DNA of 43,058 nucleotides, from contig NZ_FZON01000047.1 of NCBI RefSeq assembly GCF_900188425.1, positions 1 through 43,058 of the forward strand. Reading direction: 5' to 3'. The translations under genes and the position numbers were made by a program. Below the pieces are notes generated by a model. That model had not been told where the DNA came from. It saw only the letters and a program-made list of their open reading frames with translations, and made no database searches. Positions within the stretch are counted from its first letter, which is position 1, and the number at the start of each line of letters is the position of its first letter. Shown piece after piece: positions 35,663 through 43,058 of this stretch. The stretch comes from Antarctobacter heliothermus. Its GTDB lineage: Bacteria > Pseudomonadota > Alphaproteobacteria > Rhodobacterales > Rhodobacteraceae.

Positions 35663-35691
35663 TATCTATGGGCCGACGCGCAGAAGGTCAA
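35663..35691 (-). promoter_or_regulatory. Predicted promoter upstream of rpsM
   Basis: On the minus strand TTGACC (35686-35691) and TAGATA (35663-35668) are separated by 17 bases. The -35 matches five of six consensus bases, but the -10 matches only three. Transcription would start near 35656 and give a leader of about 150 bases before rpsM. The remaining intergenic bases show no gene. Confidence 0.4.
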
Positions 35692-35766
35692 CCCCCTGTC
35701 AAGCGTCTTTTGCGGACAGCTTTCAGAACCTCGCCAGACAAGACCCGCTGGAGAGGCAAGAACCAC

Positions 35767-36414
35767 TCAACCGTCCAACTGCGCAGTGATGGCAGACTGG
35801 ATTTCGGCGATCTCACCCATGCCATCGGTCCCGGCATGAATGCCCTTGGCATAGTAGTAGCCAACCAACGGCGAGGTCTGCTTGTAATAGGCCATCAGGC
35901 GTGTGCGCAGGCTGTCCTCGTTGTCGTCAGCTCGGCGCTTGAACTCGGCCTTCTCGCCGCACGAGGTGCAGACGCCATCCGCCGGGATCGGCTTGGTATT
36001 GTCGTTGTAGACCTCACCGCAGTTGGCACAGGTTGACCGCGCGGTGATCCGCGCCACCAGCGCCTCATCGTCGACGCGCAGTTCGATCACCTTGTCCAGT
36101 TTCTGACCCATTTCACCCAGCAACTTGCCCAGGGCATCGGCCTGGGCCAGCGTGCGCGGGAAACCGTCAAAGATAAAGCCGGGCGCTTTGACCGTCTGCA
36201 GCTTTTCGCGGATCAAGCCGATCACGATCTCATCTGTCACCAGCTCGCCGCGCGCCATGACGTCAGCGACGATCTTGCCCATCTCGGTGCCGCTGTCCTT
36301 GGCTTCGCGCAGCATGTCCCCTGTGGACAGCTGCACCAGACCGCGAGTCTCCTCAAGAATACGCGCCTGCGTCCCCTTGCCCGCCCCCGGCGGTCCCAAA
36401 AGTATAATGTTCAT
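35767..36414 (-). CDS. adk: Adenylate kinase
   Basis: This 215-residue enzyme converts ATP and AMP to two ADP. The P-loop is [13 protein letters not shown]. The AMP-binding part has [16 protein letters not shown]. The LID domain carries four cysteines (CANC and CTSC), the zinc-binding form found in many Alphaproteobacteria. The start overlaps the secY stop in an ATGA, showing translational coupling. Its place between secY and rpsM is the standard order. Confidence 0.97.
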   Translation of the reverse strand: MNIILLGPPGAGKGTQARILEETRGLVQLSTGDMLREAKDSGTEMGKIVADVMARGELVTDEIVIGLIREKLQTVKAPGFIFDGFPRTLAQADALGKLLGEMGQKLDKVIELRVDDEALVARITARSTCANCGEVYNDNTKPIPADGVCTSCGEKAEFKRRADDNEDSLRTRLMAYYKQTSPLVGYYYAKGIHAGTDGMGEIAEIQSAITAQLDG

Positions 36415-37778
36415 CGACGCGCTGGCGCTCCCCGTTTCTTGCGGCCCTTACCCTTACCGCGCAATTGCGATTTCTGAATAAGACCTTCGTACTGATGTGC
36501 CAAAAGGTGGCTCTGGACTTGTTGGATGGTGTCCATGGTCACGCTGACCACGATCAGAACCGAGGTTCCGCCAAAATAGAACGGGATCGCGTATTGTGTG
36601 CGCAGGATTTCCGGCAGCAGACACACCGCCGTCAGATAAGCCGAGCCCAGAACAAGAACGCGGTTCACCACATATTCCATGTATTCCGCCGTCTTCTTGC
36701 CCGGACGGATACCGGGGACAAAGCCGTTCTGGTTCTTCAGGTTGTCCGCAACGTCGTCGGGTTTGAACGAGACGTTGAAGGTGTAGAAATAGGCGAAAAA
36801 GACGATCATGGCGCCGAAGAACAGCAGGTACAGCGGCTGTCCGGGGCCAAAGTAGGCCAGGATCGTCGACATGATCGGGCTGGTGTCGGACCCGCCCGAA
36901 AAGGTCGAGATCGTGACCGGCAGCAGCAGCAGCGACGAGGCAAAGATCGCCGGGATCACGCCCGCCGGGTTGACCTTGATCGGCAGGTGGCTGGACTGTG
37001 CCTCTGACATCTTCATGCCGACCTGACGGCGCGGATACTGGATCGTGACCTTGCGCAAGGCCCGTTCCATGAAGACCACAAAGGTGATGACCCCCACCAC
37101 CATCAGCATGACGCCGATGATCAGTGCCGGGCTGATCGCGCCCGACACGCCGGAAGAGAAGAACTGTGCCAGTGCGGCGGGCACTTCGGCGATGATGCCG
37201 ACGAAGATGATCAGAGAGATACCGTTGCCGATGCCGCGCGCGGTGATCTGTTCACCCAGCCACATCAGGAACATCGTGCCGCCGACCAGCGTGATCATGC
37301 AGGCCGCACGGAAGTACCAGCCCGGATCGGTCACAAGATCGCCCGCCTCAAGGCTGACCGCCAGCCCGTAGGACTGGATCAGCGCCAGCGCCACCGTACC
37401 AAAGCGGGTGTACTGGTTGATCTTCTTGCGGCCCTGTTCGCCTTCTTTCTTGAGCTGCTCCAGCGCCGGCACCATGGCCGTCAGAAGCTGCACCATGATC
37501 GAGGCCGAAATGTAGGGCATGATGCCCAGGGCAAAGATCCCCATGCGTCCCAGCGCGCCGCCGGTGAACATCGACACCATGCCGGCCACGCCCTGCCCCG
37601 CCTGTTCGACAAACTCGCGCAGCGCCGCCCCATCGATTCCGGGCACCGGAATATAGGTGCCAAGGCGATAGACGATCAAAAGCGCGAGGGTGAAGAAGAT
37701 GCGATTGCGCAGGTCGGTTGCTTTGCCAAGCGCCGCCCAGCTTGTGTTGGCGGCCATTTGCTCTGCTGCGGATACCAT
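36411..37778 (-). CDS. secY: Protein translocase subunit SecY
   Basis: This 455-residue inner-membrane protein has the ten hydrophobic segments of the SecYEG channel. Family stretches include [17 protein letters not shown] near residue 37, [29 protein letters not shown] (plug region), and the C-terminal [17 protein letters not shown]. The start at 37778 has a GAGAG box 6 bases upstream. Between it and rplO lies a terminator-like hairpin. It overlaps adk by 4 bases. Confidence 0.97.
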   Translation of the reverse strand: MVSAAEQMAANTSWAALGKATDLRNRIFFTLALLIVYRLGTYIPVPGIDGAALREFVEQAGQGVAGMVSMFTGGALGRMGIFALGIMPYISASIMVQLLTAMVPALEQLKKEGEQGRKKINQYTRFGTVALALIQSYGLAVSLEAGDLVTDPGWYFRAACMITLVGGTMFLMWLGEQITARGIGNGISLIIFVGIIAEVPAALAQFFSSGVSGAISPALIIGVMLMVVGVITFVVFMERALRKVTIQYPRRQVGMKMSEAQSSHLPIKVNPAGVIPAIFASSLLLLPVTISTFSGGSDTSPIMSTILAYFGPGQPLYLLFFGAMIVFFAYFYTFNVSFKPDDVADNLKNQNGFVPGIRPGKKTAEYMEYVVNRVLVLGSAYLTAVCLLPEILRTQYAIPFYFGGTSVLIVVSVTMDTIQQVQSHLLAHQYEGLIQKSQLRGKGKGRKKRGAPARR

Positions 37779-37796
37779 GCGGATCTCTCTTTTCGC

Positions 37797-37833
37797 TAAA
37801 ACGCCGCCCGGACGGTTTTCCGTCGGGCGGCGT
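37797..37833 (-). terminator. Terminator-like hairpin between rplO and secY
   Basis: On the minus strand a stem of 14 base pairs with one bulged base and an AAAA loop is followed by TTTT. It lies 19 bases upstream of the secY start and about 80 bases after rplO. The structure meets the pattern of an intrinsic terminator, yet it sits within the operon, so partial termination or attenuation is the likely role. Confidence 0.65.
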
Positions 37834-37914
37834 GCGTTGGAAAACTGTGCGACATGTAAGCGGCTGAGACGTCACTCACAAGTCACGATTGCGCCGCCGG
37901 GGCGGCGCGATGCG

Positions 37915-38385
37915 TTATTCCGTGGCTGCCGCTGCGGCGACAGACAGCGAACCGCCTTTGCCGGCGACCGCATCTACGGCCGACTTGGACGCGCCTGTGA
38001 CGGCGATCGTCAGGGCGCCGGTGATCTCACCTTTGGCCAGAACGCGGATACCGTCCAGCTTGCGGCGCACCAGACCGGATTCGACCAGCGTGTCCTCGTT
38101 GATGTTGGCGGCGTCCAGCTTGCCTGCGTCGACGAACTTCTGGATCAGGCCCAGGTTCACGACGGCATAGGCCTTGCGGTTCGGCTTGTTGAAGCCACGC
38201 TTGGGCAGGCGTTGGTACAGCGGCATCTGGCCGCCCTCGTAGCCATTGATGGCCACACCCGAACGCGATTTTTGACCCTTGATACCACGACCACCGGTTT
38301 TACCCTTGCCCGAACCGGCGCCACGGCCGATGCGTTTCTTGGTCTTGGTTGCGCCGGGATTGTCCCGGAGTTCATTCAGTTTCAT
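37915..38385 (-). CDS. rplO: 50S ribosomal protein L15
   Basis: This 156-residue protein begins [21 protein letters not shown] and contains [16 protein letters not shown] and [17 protein letters not shown]-like [20 protein letters not shown], diagnostic of L15. The ATG at 38385 has GGAGAAG about 5-7 bases upstream; the open frame extends far beyond it without homology. It is the first ribosomal gene of this block. The gene upstream on the same strand is not rpmD, the usual neighbour. Confidence 0.97.
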   Translation of the reverse strand: MKLNELRDNPGATKTKKRIGRGAGSGKGKTGGRGIKGQKSRSGVAINGYEGGQMPLYQRLPKRGFNKPNRKAYAVVNLGLIQKFVDAGKLDAANINEDTLVESGLVRRKLDGIRVLAKGEITGALTIAVTGASKSAVDAVAGKGGSLSVAAAAATE

Positions 38386-38481
38386 GTCGCTTCTCCATTG
38401 CCGGATGTGACCCTCGAAGCGGAATGGGCCAACCACGGCTTGCCTTGGTGTTGTGAATCGGGTCCATGGGACCACCGGGGG

Positions 38482-38510
38482 CGTATAGACCCGGCGCGCG
38501 GGCGTTTCAA
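38482..38510 (-). promoter_or_regulatory. Predicted promoter of the rplO-secY block
   Basis: TTGAAA (minus-strand reading of 38505-38510) and TATACG (38482-38487) are separated by 17 bases. They match five and four of the consensus positions. The -35 overlaps the stop codon of the upstream small gene. Transcription would start near 38475, about 90 bases before rplO. Confidence 0.5.
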
Positions 38511-38959
38511 GTGTCGATGCGCCCATGGCGAAAGGCAGTGTATCCGCCCTCGGCCAGCATCGCCCTGACACTGGGAAACGACAGGTCCAGTGCGGACAGC
38601 GCGCCTGCTTCGGTGCGGTGCACCGACACCTCAAGCAATCCGCTGAAATCGGCAAGCGACTGGTACATCCGCGCCAGACCAAAAGCCACATCGCCGGGGG
38701 CCAGAAGGACGGTCCGGATCGGCGGTGTACCCTTTGGAATGGCCCGCCCCACCCCCATCAGGATGGTCTTGACCTGTTCAAAGTTCAATTCCACCGCTGT
38801 CGCCTCCGACACGTCGATCAGCTCCGCCCGACCCAGCCGATAGTCCGGGTCGTCCATGTAAATCTGGTAGATGTCGGCGAACTGATCTGCCCGCATCGGC
38901 CCGAAATACCGCGCATACAGCAGGTCGAGGTCGGGAGAGATGCAATAGGAGATGGGCAT
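38507..38959 (-). CDS. Conserved hypothetical protein, SpoIIAA/STAS-like
   Basis: I do not recognise a named family with certainty. The 150-residue protein has no signal peptide, no membrane segment and no cysteine cluster. Its N-terminal half ([20 protein letters not shown], then an alpha-helical stretch and [14 protein letters not shown]) resembles the beta-alpha layout of small SpoIIAA-like proteins. It starts 6 bases after the P450 stop codon, so it is almost certainly in the same operon; a GGGTG-like box is only weak. A role linked to the P450 is possible but unproven. Confidence 0.7.
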   Translation of the reverse strand: MPISYCISPDLDLLYARYFGPMRADQFADIYQIYMDDPDYRLGRAELIDVSEATAVELNFEQVKTILMGVGRAIPKGTPPIRTVLLAPGDVAFGLARMYQSLADFSGLLEVSVHRTEAGALSALDLSFPSVRAMLAEGGYTAFRHGRIDT

Positions 38960-38965
38960 GGGGTG

Positions 38966-40174
38966 TCAGCCTATAAAGATCGGCAGCGTGGCATAGCCCC
39001 GGAACCGCGCCAACGGCACCCGTGTCCGCGCGCCGTTTGACACCATATTCGGGAACCGCTGCACAAACCGGCCCAAGGCAATCCGCCCCTCCACCCTCGC
39101 AAGGCTGGCACCAAGGCAGACATGGATGCCAGTGATAAAGGCAATGTGGCGGTTGGGCTTGCGGGTGATGTCCAGCCGATCCGGATCGGGAAACACCTCC
39201 GGGTCGCGGTTGGCCGCCGCGATGGAGGTGTGAATATAGGTGCCTTTCGGTAGCACCCCGCCCGACAGTTCAATGTCCTCTCCCGCCAACCGATTGCCGA
39301 TCTGCAAGGGCGATTCCATCCGCAGGAATTCTTCGACCGCCGGGGCGATCAGGTCGGGGTCGTCCAGCAACAGGCGGTGCTGATCGGGATTGTCCAGCAA
39401 TAGACCGATGGAATTGCCGACAAAGCTGGTGGTCGTCTCATGGCCCGCGTTCAGCAGAAAGATACAGTTCTGGATCAATTCCTCTTGCGTCAGCCGCCGC
39501 CCGTCGTGTTCGCCAAAGATCAGCGCCTCCAGCACCTCGCCCTCATGCGCGCCGTCCGGGTTGCGGCGTCTGTGATCGATCAGATCGCCCAGGATCTCGC
39601 CGAATTCGGTGACAGCCGTGTTGCCCGCCGCGAGCCGATCCGCAGGCACCACCGGGTCCAGCGCGCCAAGGATCGCCAGCGAGTATCCCCGCAGGCGCGC
39701 ACGGTACTCCGGCGGGATGCCCAGCATGAAACTGATGATCTCGGTCGGCAACTCCTTGGCGAAATCCTCGATCAGGTCCAACTCCCCCAGATCCTCGACC
39801 CGGTCCAGCAGCCGGTCCACGATACCGCTGATCAGTGGTTCGAACTCGGCCAGCTTGCGCGGTGTGAACGCACCGGAAATCAGCTTGCGCACCACCGTGT
39901 GGTAGGGCGGATCGTTAAAGATCAAGGAGGTCGTGTGATGGGTGTGCAACGGACAGCGGCCGAACTTTTCCCCAAAGGCCTCGGTCTTGTCCGACAGCAT
40001 GTCGCGGCTCTGGTAGACTTTCAGACAGTCGTCATGCCGCGTCAGGTAGACAGACCCGTCCGCGTTGCGGTGGATCGGGCTTTCAGACCGCAGGCGGTGC
40101 AACACCGGATGCGGGTTCTCGATGAAATCGGGTCCGATCGCGTTGAGATCAAACCCCGAAATGTCCAGCGCCAT
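38966..40174 (-). CDS. Cytochrome P450
   Basis: This 402-residue soluble bacterial P450 has the I-helix oxygen-activation motif NAGHETTTS, the K-helix ExxR (EEFLR) and the heme-binding loop FITGIHVCLGASLARVEGR, whose Cys is the heme ligand. It resembles CYP families of Proteobacteria active on fatty or terpenoid compounds, but substrate cannot be inferred. No ferredoxin or reductase gene lies beside it. Its ribosome binding site GGGAGG (40183-40188) lies within the 3' arm of a strong hairpin, and the T-run of that hairpin ends one base before the start codon. The small SpoIIAA-like gene follows after 6 bases. Confidence 0.93.
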   Translation of the reverse strand: MALDISGFDLNAIGPDFIENPHPVLHRLRSESPIHRNADGSVYLTRHDDCLKVYQSRDMLSDKTEAFGEKFGRCPLHTHHTTSLIFNDPPYHTVVRKLISGAFTPRKLAEFEPLISGIVDRLLDRVEDLGELDLIEDFAKELPTEIISFMLGIPPEYRARLRGYSLAILGALDPVVPADRLAAGNTAVTEFGEILGDLIDHRRRNPDGAHEGEVLEALIFGEHDGRRLTQEELIQNCIFLLNAGHETTTSFVGNSIGLLLDNPDQHRLLLDDPDLIAPAVEEFLRMESPLQIGNRLAGEDIELSGGVLPKGTYIHTSIAAANRDPEVFPDPDRLDITRKPNRHIAFITGIHVCLGASLARVEGRIALGRFVQRFPNMVSNGARTRVPLARFRGYATLPIFIG

Positions 40175-40175
40175 G

Positions 40176-40209
40176 AAAAATGCCTCCCGCAGTCAGACTG
40201 CGGGAGGCA
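40176..40209 (-). terminator. Terminator hairpin that contains the P450 ribosome binding site
   Basis: On the minus strand TGCCTCCCGCAGT pairs perfectly with ACTGCGGGAGGCA over a 3-base loop, followed by TTTTT. It starts 33 bases after the stop of the metallo-hydrolase gene. The 3' arm includes the GGGAGG Shine-Dalgarno sequence of the P450 gene, which starts at 40174. Confidence 0.85.
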
Positions 40210-40242
40210 ACGGGTTTCTGCAAGAGGCTGGATGCCTCCGCG

Positions 40243-41028
40243 TCAGCCAAGTTCGCCGGGTTTGTACCAATCGCCCATCTTGACCGTGGCCGCGTCGCCG
40301 ACCATCTCGGCAAAGGCCGCCGGGTCCTGCGTGCCGCCATCGCGCCCGCGATAATGGTAGGGATAGACGTAGGTCGGCTTGAATTCCCGCACCGCGTCGG
40401 CGGCGGCCTCGGCGGTCATGGTGAACGGCAGGTTCATGCAGACAAAGGCCACATCGATGTTTTCCAGCGCCCGCATTTCGGGAAGGTCTTCGGTATCGCC
40501 CGAGATATAGACCCGGAAATCGTCCATCGACAGGACATACCCGTTGTCGCGGCCCTTGGGGTGAAAGTTTTCACGTCCTTCAGTGGTGTTGTGCGCCGGG
40601 ATGGCGTCCACCTGCAGGCCGGTCAGGCTGGCGGTGTCGCCGTTCGACAGGACGCTGGTGTTTACCTTCATCTCTTCGGACAGCATGTCGAATACCGCCG
40701 GGTTGGTGATCATCTGCGTGTTCTCGCCTTTGAGCGCGGCCAGAACGTCGGCGTTGTAATGGTCGCCGTGCTCGTGGGTGATCAGGATCAGGTCAGCGGC
40801 GGGGAAATCGGCGTAGTCCTCCGCTGCGCCCACCGGGTCGATATACAGCGTGCCAACTGGCGTCTCCATCACGATCGAGGCGTGGTGAACCGGATGCACC
40901 AGCACTGTGCCCTGCGATGACTTGAATTCATTGGGCAGGTGTCCACCAGCGCGGCTGGCAAAAGGCAGGATCGTGATGCTGCCGGCGACAGCAGCGGTGG
41001 ACAGAAAGGTGCGGCGGTTGAGTGTCAT
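40243..41028 (-). CDS. Exported metallo-beta-lactamase-fold hydrolase
   Basis: This 261-residue protein starts with a probable twin-arginine signal (MTLNRRTFLSTAAVAGSI), so a folded periplasmic protein is expected. The mature part has the MBL zinc motif THEHGDHYN (HxHxDH), the later metal Asp in YISGDTEDLP, and the terminal His in YPYHYRGRD. The set is like UlaG/YycJ-type hydrolases; the substrate is not clear. An upstream box CGGAG lies about 9 bases before the ATG. A terminator at 40176-40209 separates it from the P450 gene downstream on the same strand. Confidence 0.88.
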   Translation of the reverse strand: MTLNRRTFLSTAAVAGSITILPFASRAGGHLPNEFKSSQGTVLVHPVHHASIVMETPVGTLYIDPVGAAEDYADFPAADLILITHEHGDHYNADVLAALKGENTQMITNPAVFDMLSEEMKVNTSVLSNGDTASLTGLQVDAIPAHNTTEGRENFHPKGRDNGYVLSMDDFRVYISGDTEDLPEMRALENIDVAFVCMNLPFTMTAEAAADAVREFKPTYVYPYHYRGRDGGTQDPAAFAEMVGDAATVKMGDWYKPGELG

Positions 41029-41379
41029 GGCATGTGCTCCGTGTTGCTCTTGGGTAATTGTTTGTTCTTGAGTAATTTAGTCCCGGTTCAAGGTGTGGCA
41101 ACCTGTCCCGAACACTCTTTGATCTTGACAGATCAACACGCAACGCCCAATTAGACCGCATCGCCTTGCTCGTCGCGTGAACGGGCCGGTGGGACATGGT
41201 CCCCGGCGAAACATTCCCAAAACGATCGGGTCCCCTCACGCGCGGGCCTCACCCATGACGGCTATGGCGGCATTCGGCCCCTCGCGCGTTATTGGGTCGC
41301 CACGGCGTGTCATCGTCCACAATGGACGAGGCCCCATTCTGTGCCGTCTTTCCAAGGCGGTGCGACAAAGGACATTGAT
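41029..41379. other. Intergenic region between divergent metallo-hydrolase and helicase genes
   Basis: No gene is seen in about 350 bases. It holds an 18-bp inverted repeat at 41119-41136, TTGATC-TTGACA-GATCAA, whose centre is a consensus -35 hexamer (TTGACA at 41125-41130). AATTAG follows at an 18-base distance as a weak -10. A plus-strand promoter with an overlapping operator for the helicase is plausible. Confidence 0.5.
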
Positions 41380-42630
41380 TTGACATTCGACGAACTGGGC
41401 CTTCCGGCCCGCCTGAGCGCCAACCTTGACGCTCTGGGCCTGAAAGAGCCTACCCCGATCCAACTCCGCGCGATCCCCGAGGCACTGAATGGCCGTGACG
41501 TCATGGGTCTGGCGCAGACCGGCACCGGCAAGACCGCCGCGTTTGGCCTGCCGCTGGTGTCCCAACTGATGCGCCAACAGGGCAAGCCTGACGCCAAACA
41601 GGTGCGCGGCCTTGTGCTGGCACCGACCCGCGAACTGGCCAAACAGATCCACGACAACCTGCGCGACTACGCCGAAGGCACGTCCGTGCGCGTCAACCTC
41701 GTGGTCGGCGGCGCGTCGCTGAACGCACAGGCCCAACGTCTTGCCCGTGGCACCGGCCTGCTGGTCGCCACTCCCGGACGCCTGATCGACTTGCTGGATC
41801 GTGGCGCGGTCAAGCTGGATCAGACCCAGTATCTGGTTCTGGACGAGGCGGACCAGATGCTGGACCTCGGCTTTATCCACGCGCTGCGCCGGATCGCGGC
41901 CCTGCTGCCGAAAGAACGTCAGACCATGCTGTTCTCGGCCACCATGCCCAAACAGATGGCCGAACTGTCGACCGCCTATCTGACCAATCCTGTGCGCATC
42001 GAAACCGCCCCTCCGGGCAAACCTGCCGACAAGATCGAACAATCGGTCTACTTCATCGAGCAGGCTGGCAAAGGCCGTCTGCTGAGCCAGCATCTTGCCG
42101 CGCACCGCGACGAAGCAGCGGTTGTGTTTTCGCGCACCAAACACGGGGCCGAACGCCTGATGAAGGCGCTGGTCGCCGAAGGCTTTGCCGCGATCTCTGT
42201 CCACGGCAACAAGAGCCAGGGCCAGCGCGAGCGCGCCATGCGCGCCTTCCGCAGCGGTGAGGCGATGATCCTTGTGGCCACGGATGTGGCTGCCCGCGGT
42301 CTCGACATCCCCGATGTGCGCCATGTCTATAACTTTGACCTGCCCAATGTGGCCGAAAACTATGTTCACCGCATTGGCCGCACCGCGCGCGCCGGGCGCG
42401 ACGGGTCGGCCGTGGCCTATTGCGCGCCCGCCGAAATGGGTGAGTTCAAGGCCATCCAAAAGATTCTGGGCCGCGAGATCGAGGTTGGCGGTGGTACCGC
42501 ATGGGCCGGTGGCGCCGCCGCCAAACCCAAAGGTGGCCGTGGTGGCCGCAGACCGCAGGGCGGTAGCGGCAAACCGAGCAGCGCACAGCCGTCGCGCGGT
42601 CGTGCCCCCCGTCGCCGTCGGGCGGCCTGA
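41380..42630 (+). CDS. DEAD-box RNA helicase, RhlE-like
   Basis: This 416-residue ATP-dependent RNA helicase has motif Q (FDELGLPARLSANLDALGLKE, then PTPIQ), motif I AQTGTGKTAAF, motif Ia PTRELAKQ, DEAD in LVLDEADQML, SAT in FSATMPKQM, and motif VI HRIGRTARAG. The tail after residue 385 is Gly-, Arg- and Lys-rich, typical of RhlE helicases in RNA unwinding and cold adaptation. The start is chosen at TTG 41380 because AAAGGA lies 7 bases upstream and the protein then begins (M)TFDELGLP like its relatives. A GTG at 41341 in the same frame is an alternative without such a box. Confidence 0.92.
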   Translation: MTFDELGLPARLSANLDALGLKEPTPIQLRAIPEALNGRDVMGLAQTGTGKTAAFGLPLVSQLMRQQGKPDAKQVRGLVLAPTRELAKQIHDNLRDYAEGTSVRVNLVVGGASLNAQAQRLARGTGLLVATPGRLIDLLDRGAVKLDQTQYLVLDEADQMLDLGFIHALRRIAALLPKERQTMLFSATMPKQMAELSTAYLTNPVRIETAPPGKPADKIEQSVYFIEQAGKGRLLSQHLAAHRDEAAVVFSRTKHGAERLMKALVAEGFAAISVHGNKSQGQRERAMRAFRSGEAMILVATDVAARGLDIPDVRHVYNFDLPNVAENYVHRIGRTARAGRDGSAVAYCAPAEMGEFKAIQKILGREIEVGGGTAWAGGAAAKPKGGRGGRRPQGGSGKPSSAQPSRGRAPRRRRAA

Positions 42631-42636
42631 TGGATT

Positions 42637-42660
42637 TGGGGCACGGTTGGCCGTGCCCCA
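42637..42660 (+). terminator. Hairpin after the helicase gene
   Basis: TGGGGCACGG pairs with CCGTGCCCCA over TTGG. It begins 6 bases after the stop codon. No T-run follows immediately. Confidence 0.45.
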
Positions 42661-42692
42661 CACCGCTCCGTCAGGGGTCTTTTCGCTACAAC

Positions 42693-42717
42693 AAAAAACG
42701 CCCCGCAGTCTCCTGCG
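42693..42717. terminator. Left part of an intrinsic terminator interrupted by the IS66 element
   Basis: AAAAAACGCCCCGCAG is followed by TCTC and then only CTGCG (or CTGCGG) of the complementary arm. The expected GGCGTTTTTT is absent and is replaced by the putative IS66 end. The intact hairpin would have ended the helicase transcript, and on the minus strand the A-run gives the T-run. Confidence 0.55.
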
Positions 42718-43058
42718 GTATCCGTCCGGCGTGACCGCCGTTGACATTCAACGTGGCTGCCAATTCCACGGCGCGAGTTCGTCGATGCGGTTGATCTTGT
42801 GATCGGCAATGTGGGCCAGCACCCATGTCAGCCAGGCTTCCGGATCGATGCGGTTCATGCGGGCGGTTTCGATGAGGGAGTAGGCGATCGCGGCAGCCTT
42901 GCCACCACCTTCCGATCCCATGAAGAGATAATTCTTGCGCCCGAGAGTCAGCGGCCTGATTGACCGCTCACAGATGTTGTTGTCCAGCTCGAGTTGGCCG
43001 TTTTTCAGATAGGCCCGGGCTTTGGGCATGCGGCCGAGGGCGTAGCGAATGGCCTCGG
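42718..43058 (-). mobile_element. End of an IS66-family insertion sequence (runs off the window)
   Basis: GTATCCGTCCGGCG at 42718 has the GTA...GTCCGG form of IS66-family terminal repeats. It is followed by the stop codon of an IS66 transposase gene that continues past the right edge. The boundary is inferred, not proved, because the other end is not in the window. Confidence 0.65.
42748..43058 (-). CDS. IS66-family transposase, C-terminal fragment (partial at window edge)
   Basis: The frame is open from the right edge to the stop codon at 42748-42750, about 103 residues. [20 protein letters not shown] and [21 protein letters not shown] belong to the end of the IS66 transposase catalytic domain. 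The remainder, ending [14 protein letters not shown], is the IS66 C-terminal element. An internal ATG at 43029 is not the start, since the frame continues upstream (EAIRYALGR). The N-terminal part is outside the window. Confidence 0.88.
   Translation of the reverse strand, partial: EAIRYALGRMPKARAYLKNGQLELDNNICERSIRPLTLGRKNYLFMGSEGGGKAAAIAYSLIETARMNRIDPEAWLTWVLAHIADHKINRIDELAPWNWQPR

Noticed and set aside
41236-42747. 503-residue minus-strand open frame opposite the helicase
   Set aside because: It mirrors the DEAD-box gene, whose motifs are complete on the other strand. Its composition is that of an antisense shadow.

Overview
The window looks like chromosome of an alphaproteobacterium of the Rhodobacterales (Roseobacter/Rhodobacteraceae type). 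The reasons are high GC, the gene order rplO-secY-adk-rpsM-rpsK-rpoA-rplQ without rpsD, RTX proteins with an N-terminal membrane anchor, fused indolepyruvate:ferredoxin oxidoreductase, FNR-type boxes, and intergenic hairpins of a kind common in that family. Both edges lie in insertion sequences: the 3' end of an IS5-family element at the left (1-337) and the end of an IS66-family element at the right (about 42718-43058).

Layout. 778-6231: a PP2A-like phosphatase, a membrane-anchored RTX protein, and a 1106-residue RTX protein with a glycosidase-like N-terminal half and DUF4214 repeats. 6370-9417: an FbpB-type iron permease and its FbpA binding protein as convergent genes, separated by a perfect 40-bp palindrome; no ATPase is present. 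9557-15704: a FadJ-like beta-oxidation enzyme and a fused indolepyruvate:ferredoxin oxidoreductase, divergent from an Lrp/AsnC regulator. 15848-20906: PEP synthase and a Ca2+-ATPase-like P-type pump, each with an FNR-type box at a sensible distance upstream. 21202-29852: a sugar-acid/deoxysugar locus. One strand carries a UxaA-family dehydratase, an SDR, a ribose-type ABC importer and an FAH-family hydrolase. The other carries a GntR/FCD regulator and an L-fucose-dehydrogenase-like aldo/keto reductase. This fits oxidative, non-phosphorylated L-fucose (or a related sugar) breakdown to pyruvate and lactate.

29991-32903: tRNA-Lys(TTT), dapF, mtaB and a PaiB-like gene. 33011-38385: the end of the spc operon and the alpha operon on the minus strand, with REP-like hairpins between rplQ and rpoA, a terminator-like hairpin between rplO and secY, and a promoter just upstream of rplO. 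Upstream of rplO, where rpmD usually sits, are instead a small SpoIIAA-like protein, a cytochrome P450 and a Tat-exported metallo-beta-lactamase-fold hydrolase. 41380-42630 is a DEAD-box RNA helicase whose downstream terminator appears to be split by the IS66 insertion.

No wholly new defence or mobile system is evident. The points most worth checking are the RTX-glycosidase chimera, the fucose route using a UxaA-type dehydratase with an operator covering two divergent promoters, the P450 ribosome binding site buried in the preceding terminator stem, the FNR boxes, the 40-bp palindrome, and the terminator interrupted by IS66. All functional calls rest on reading the translated sequence; no database search was run.
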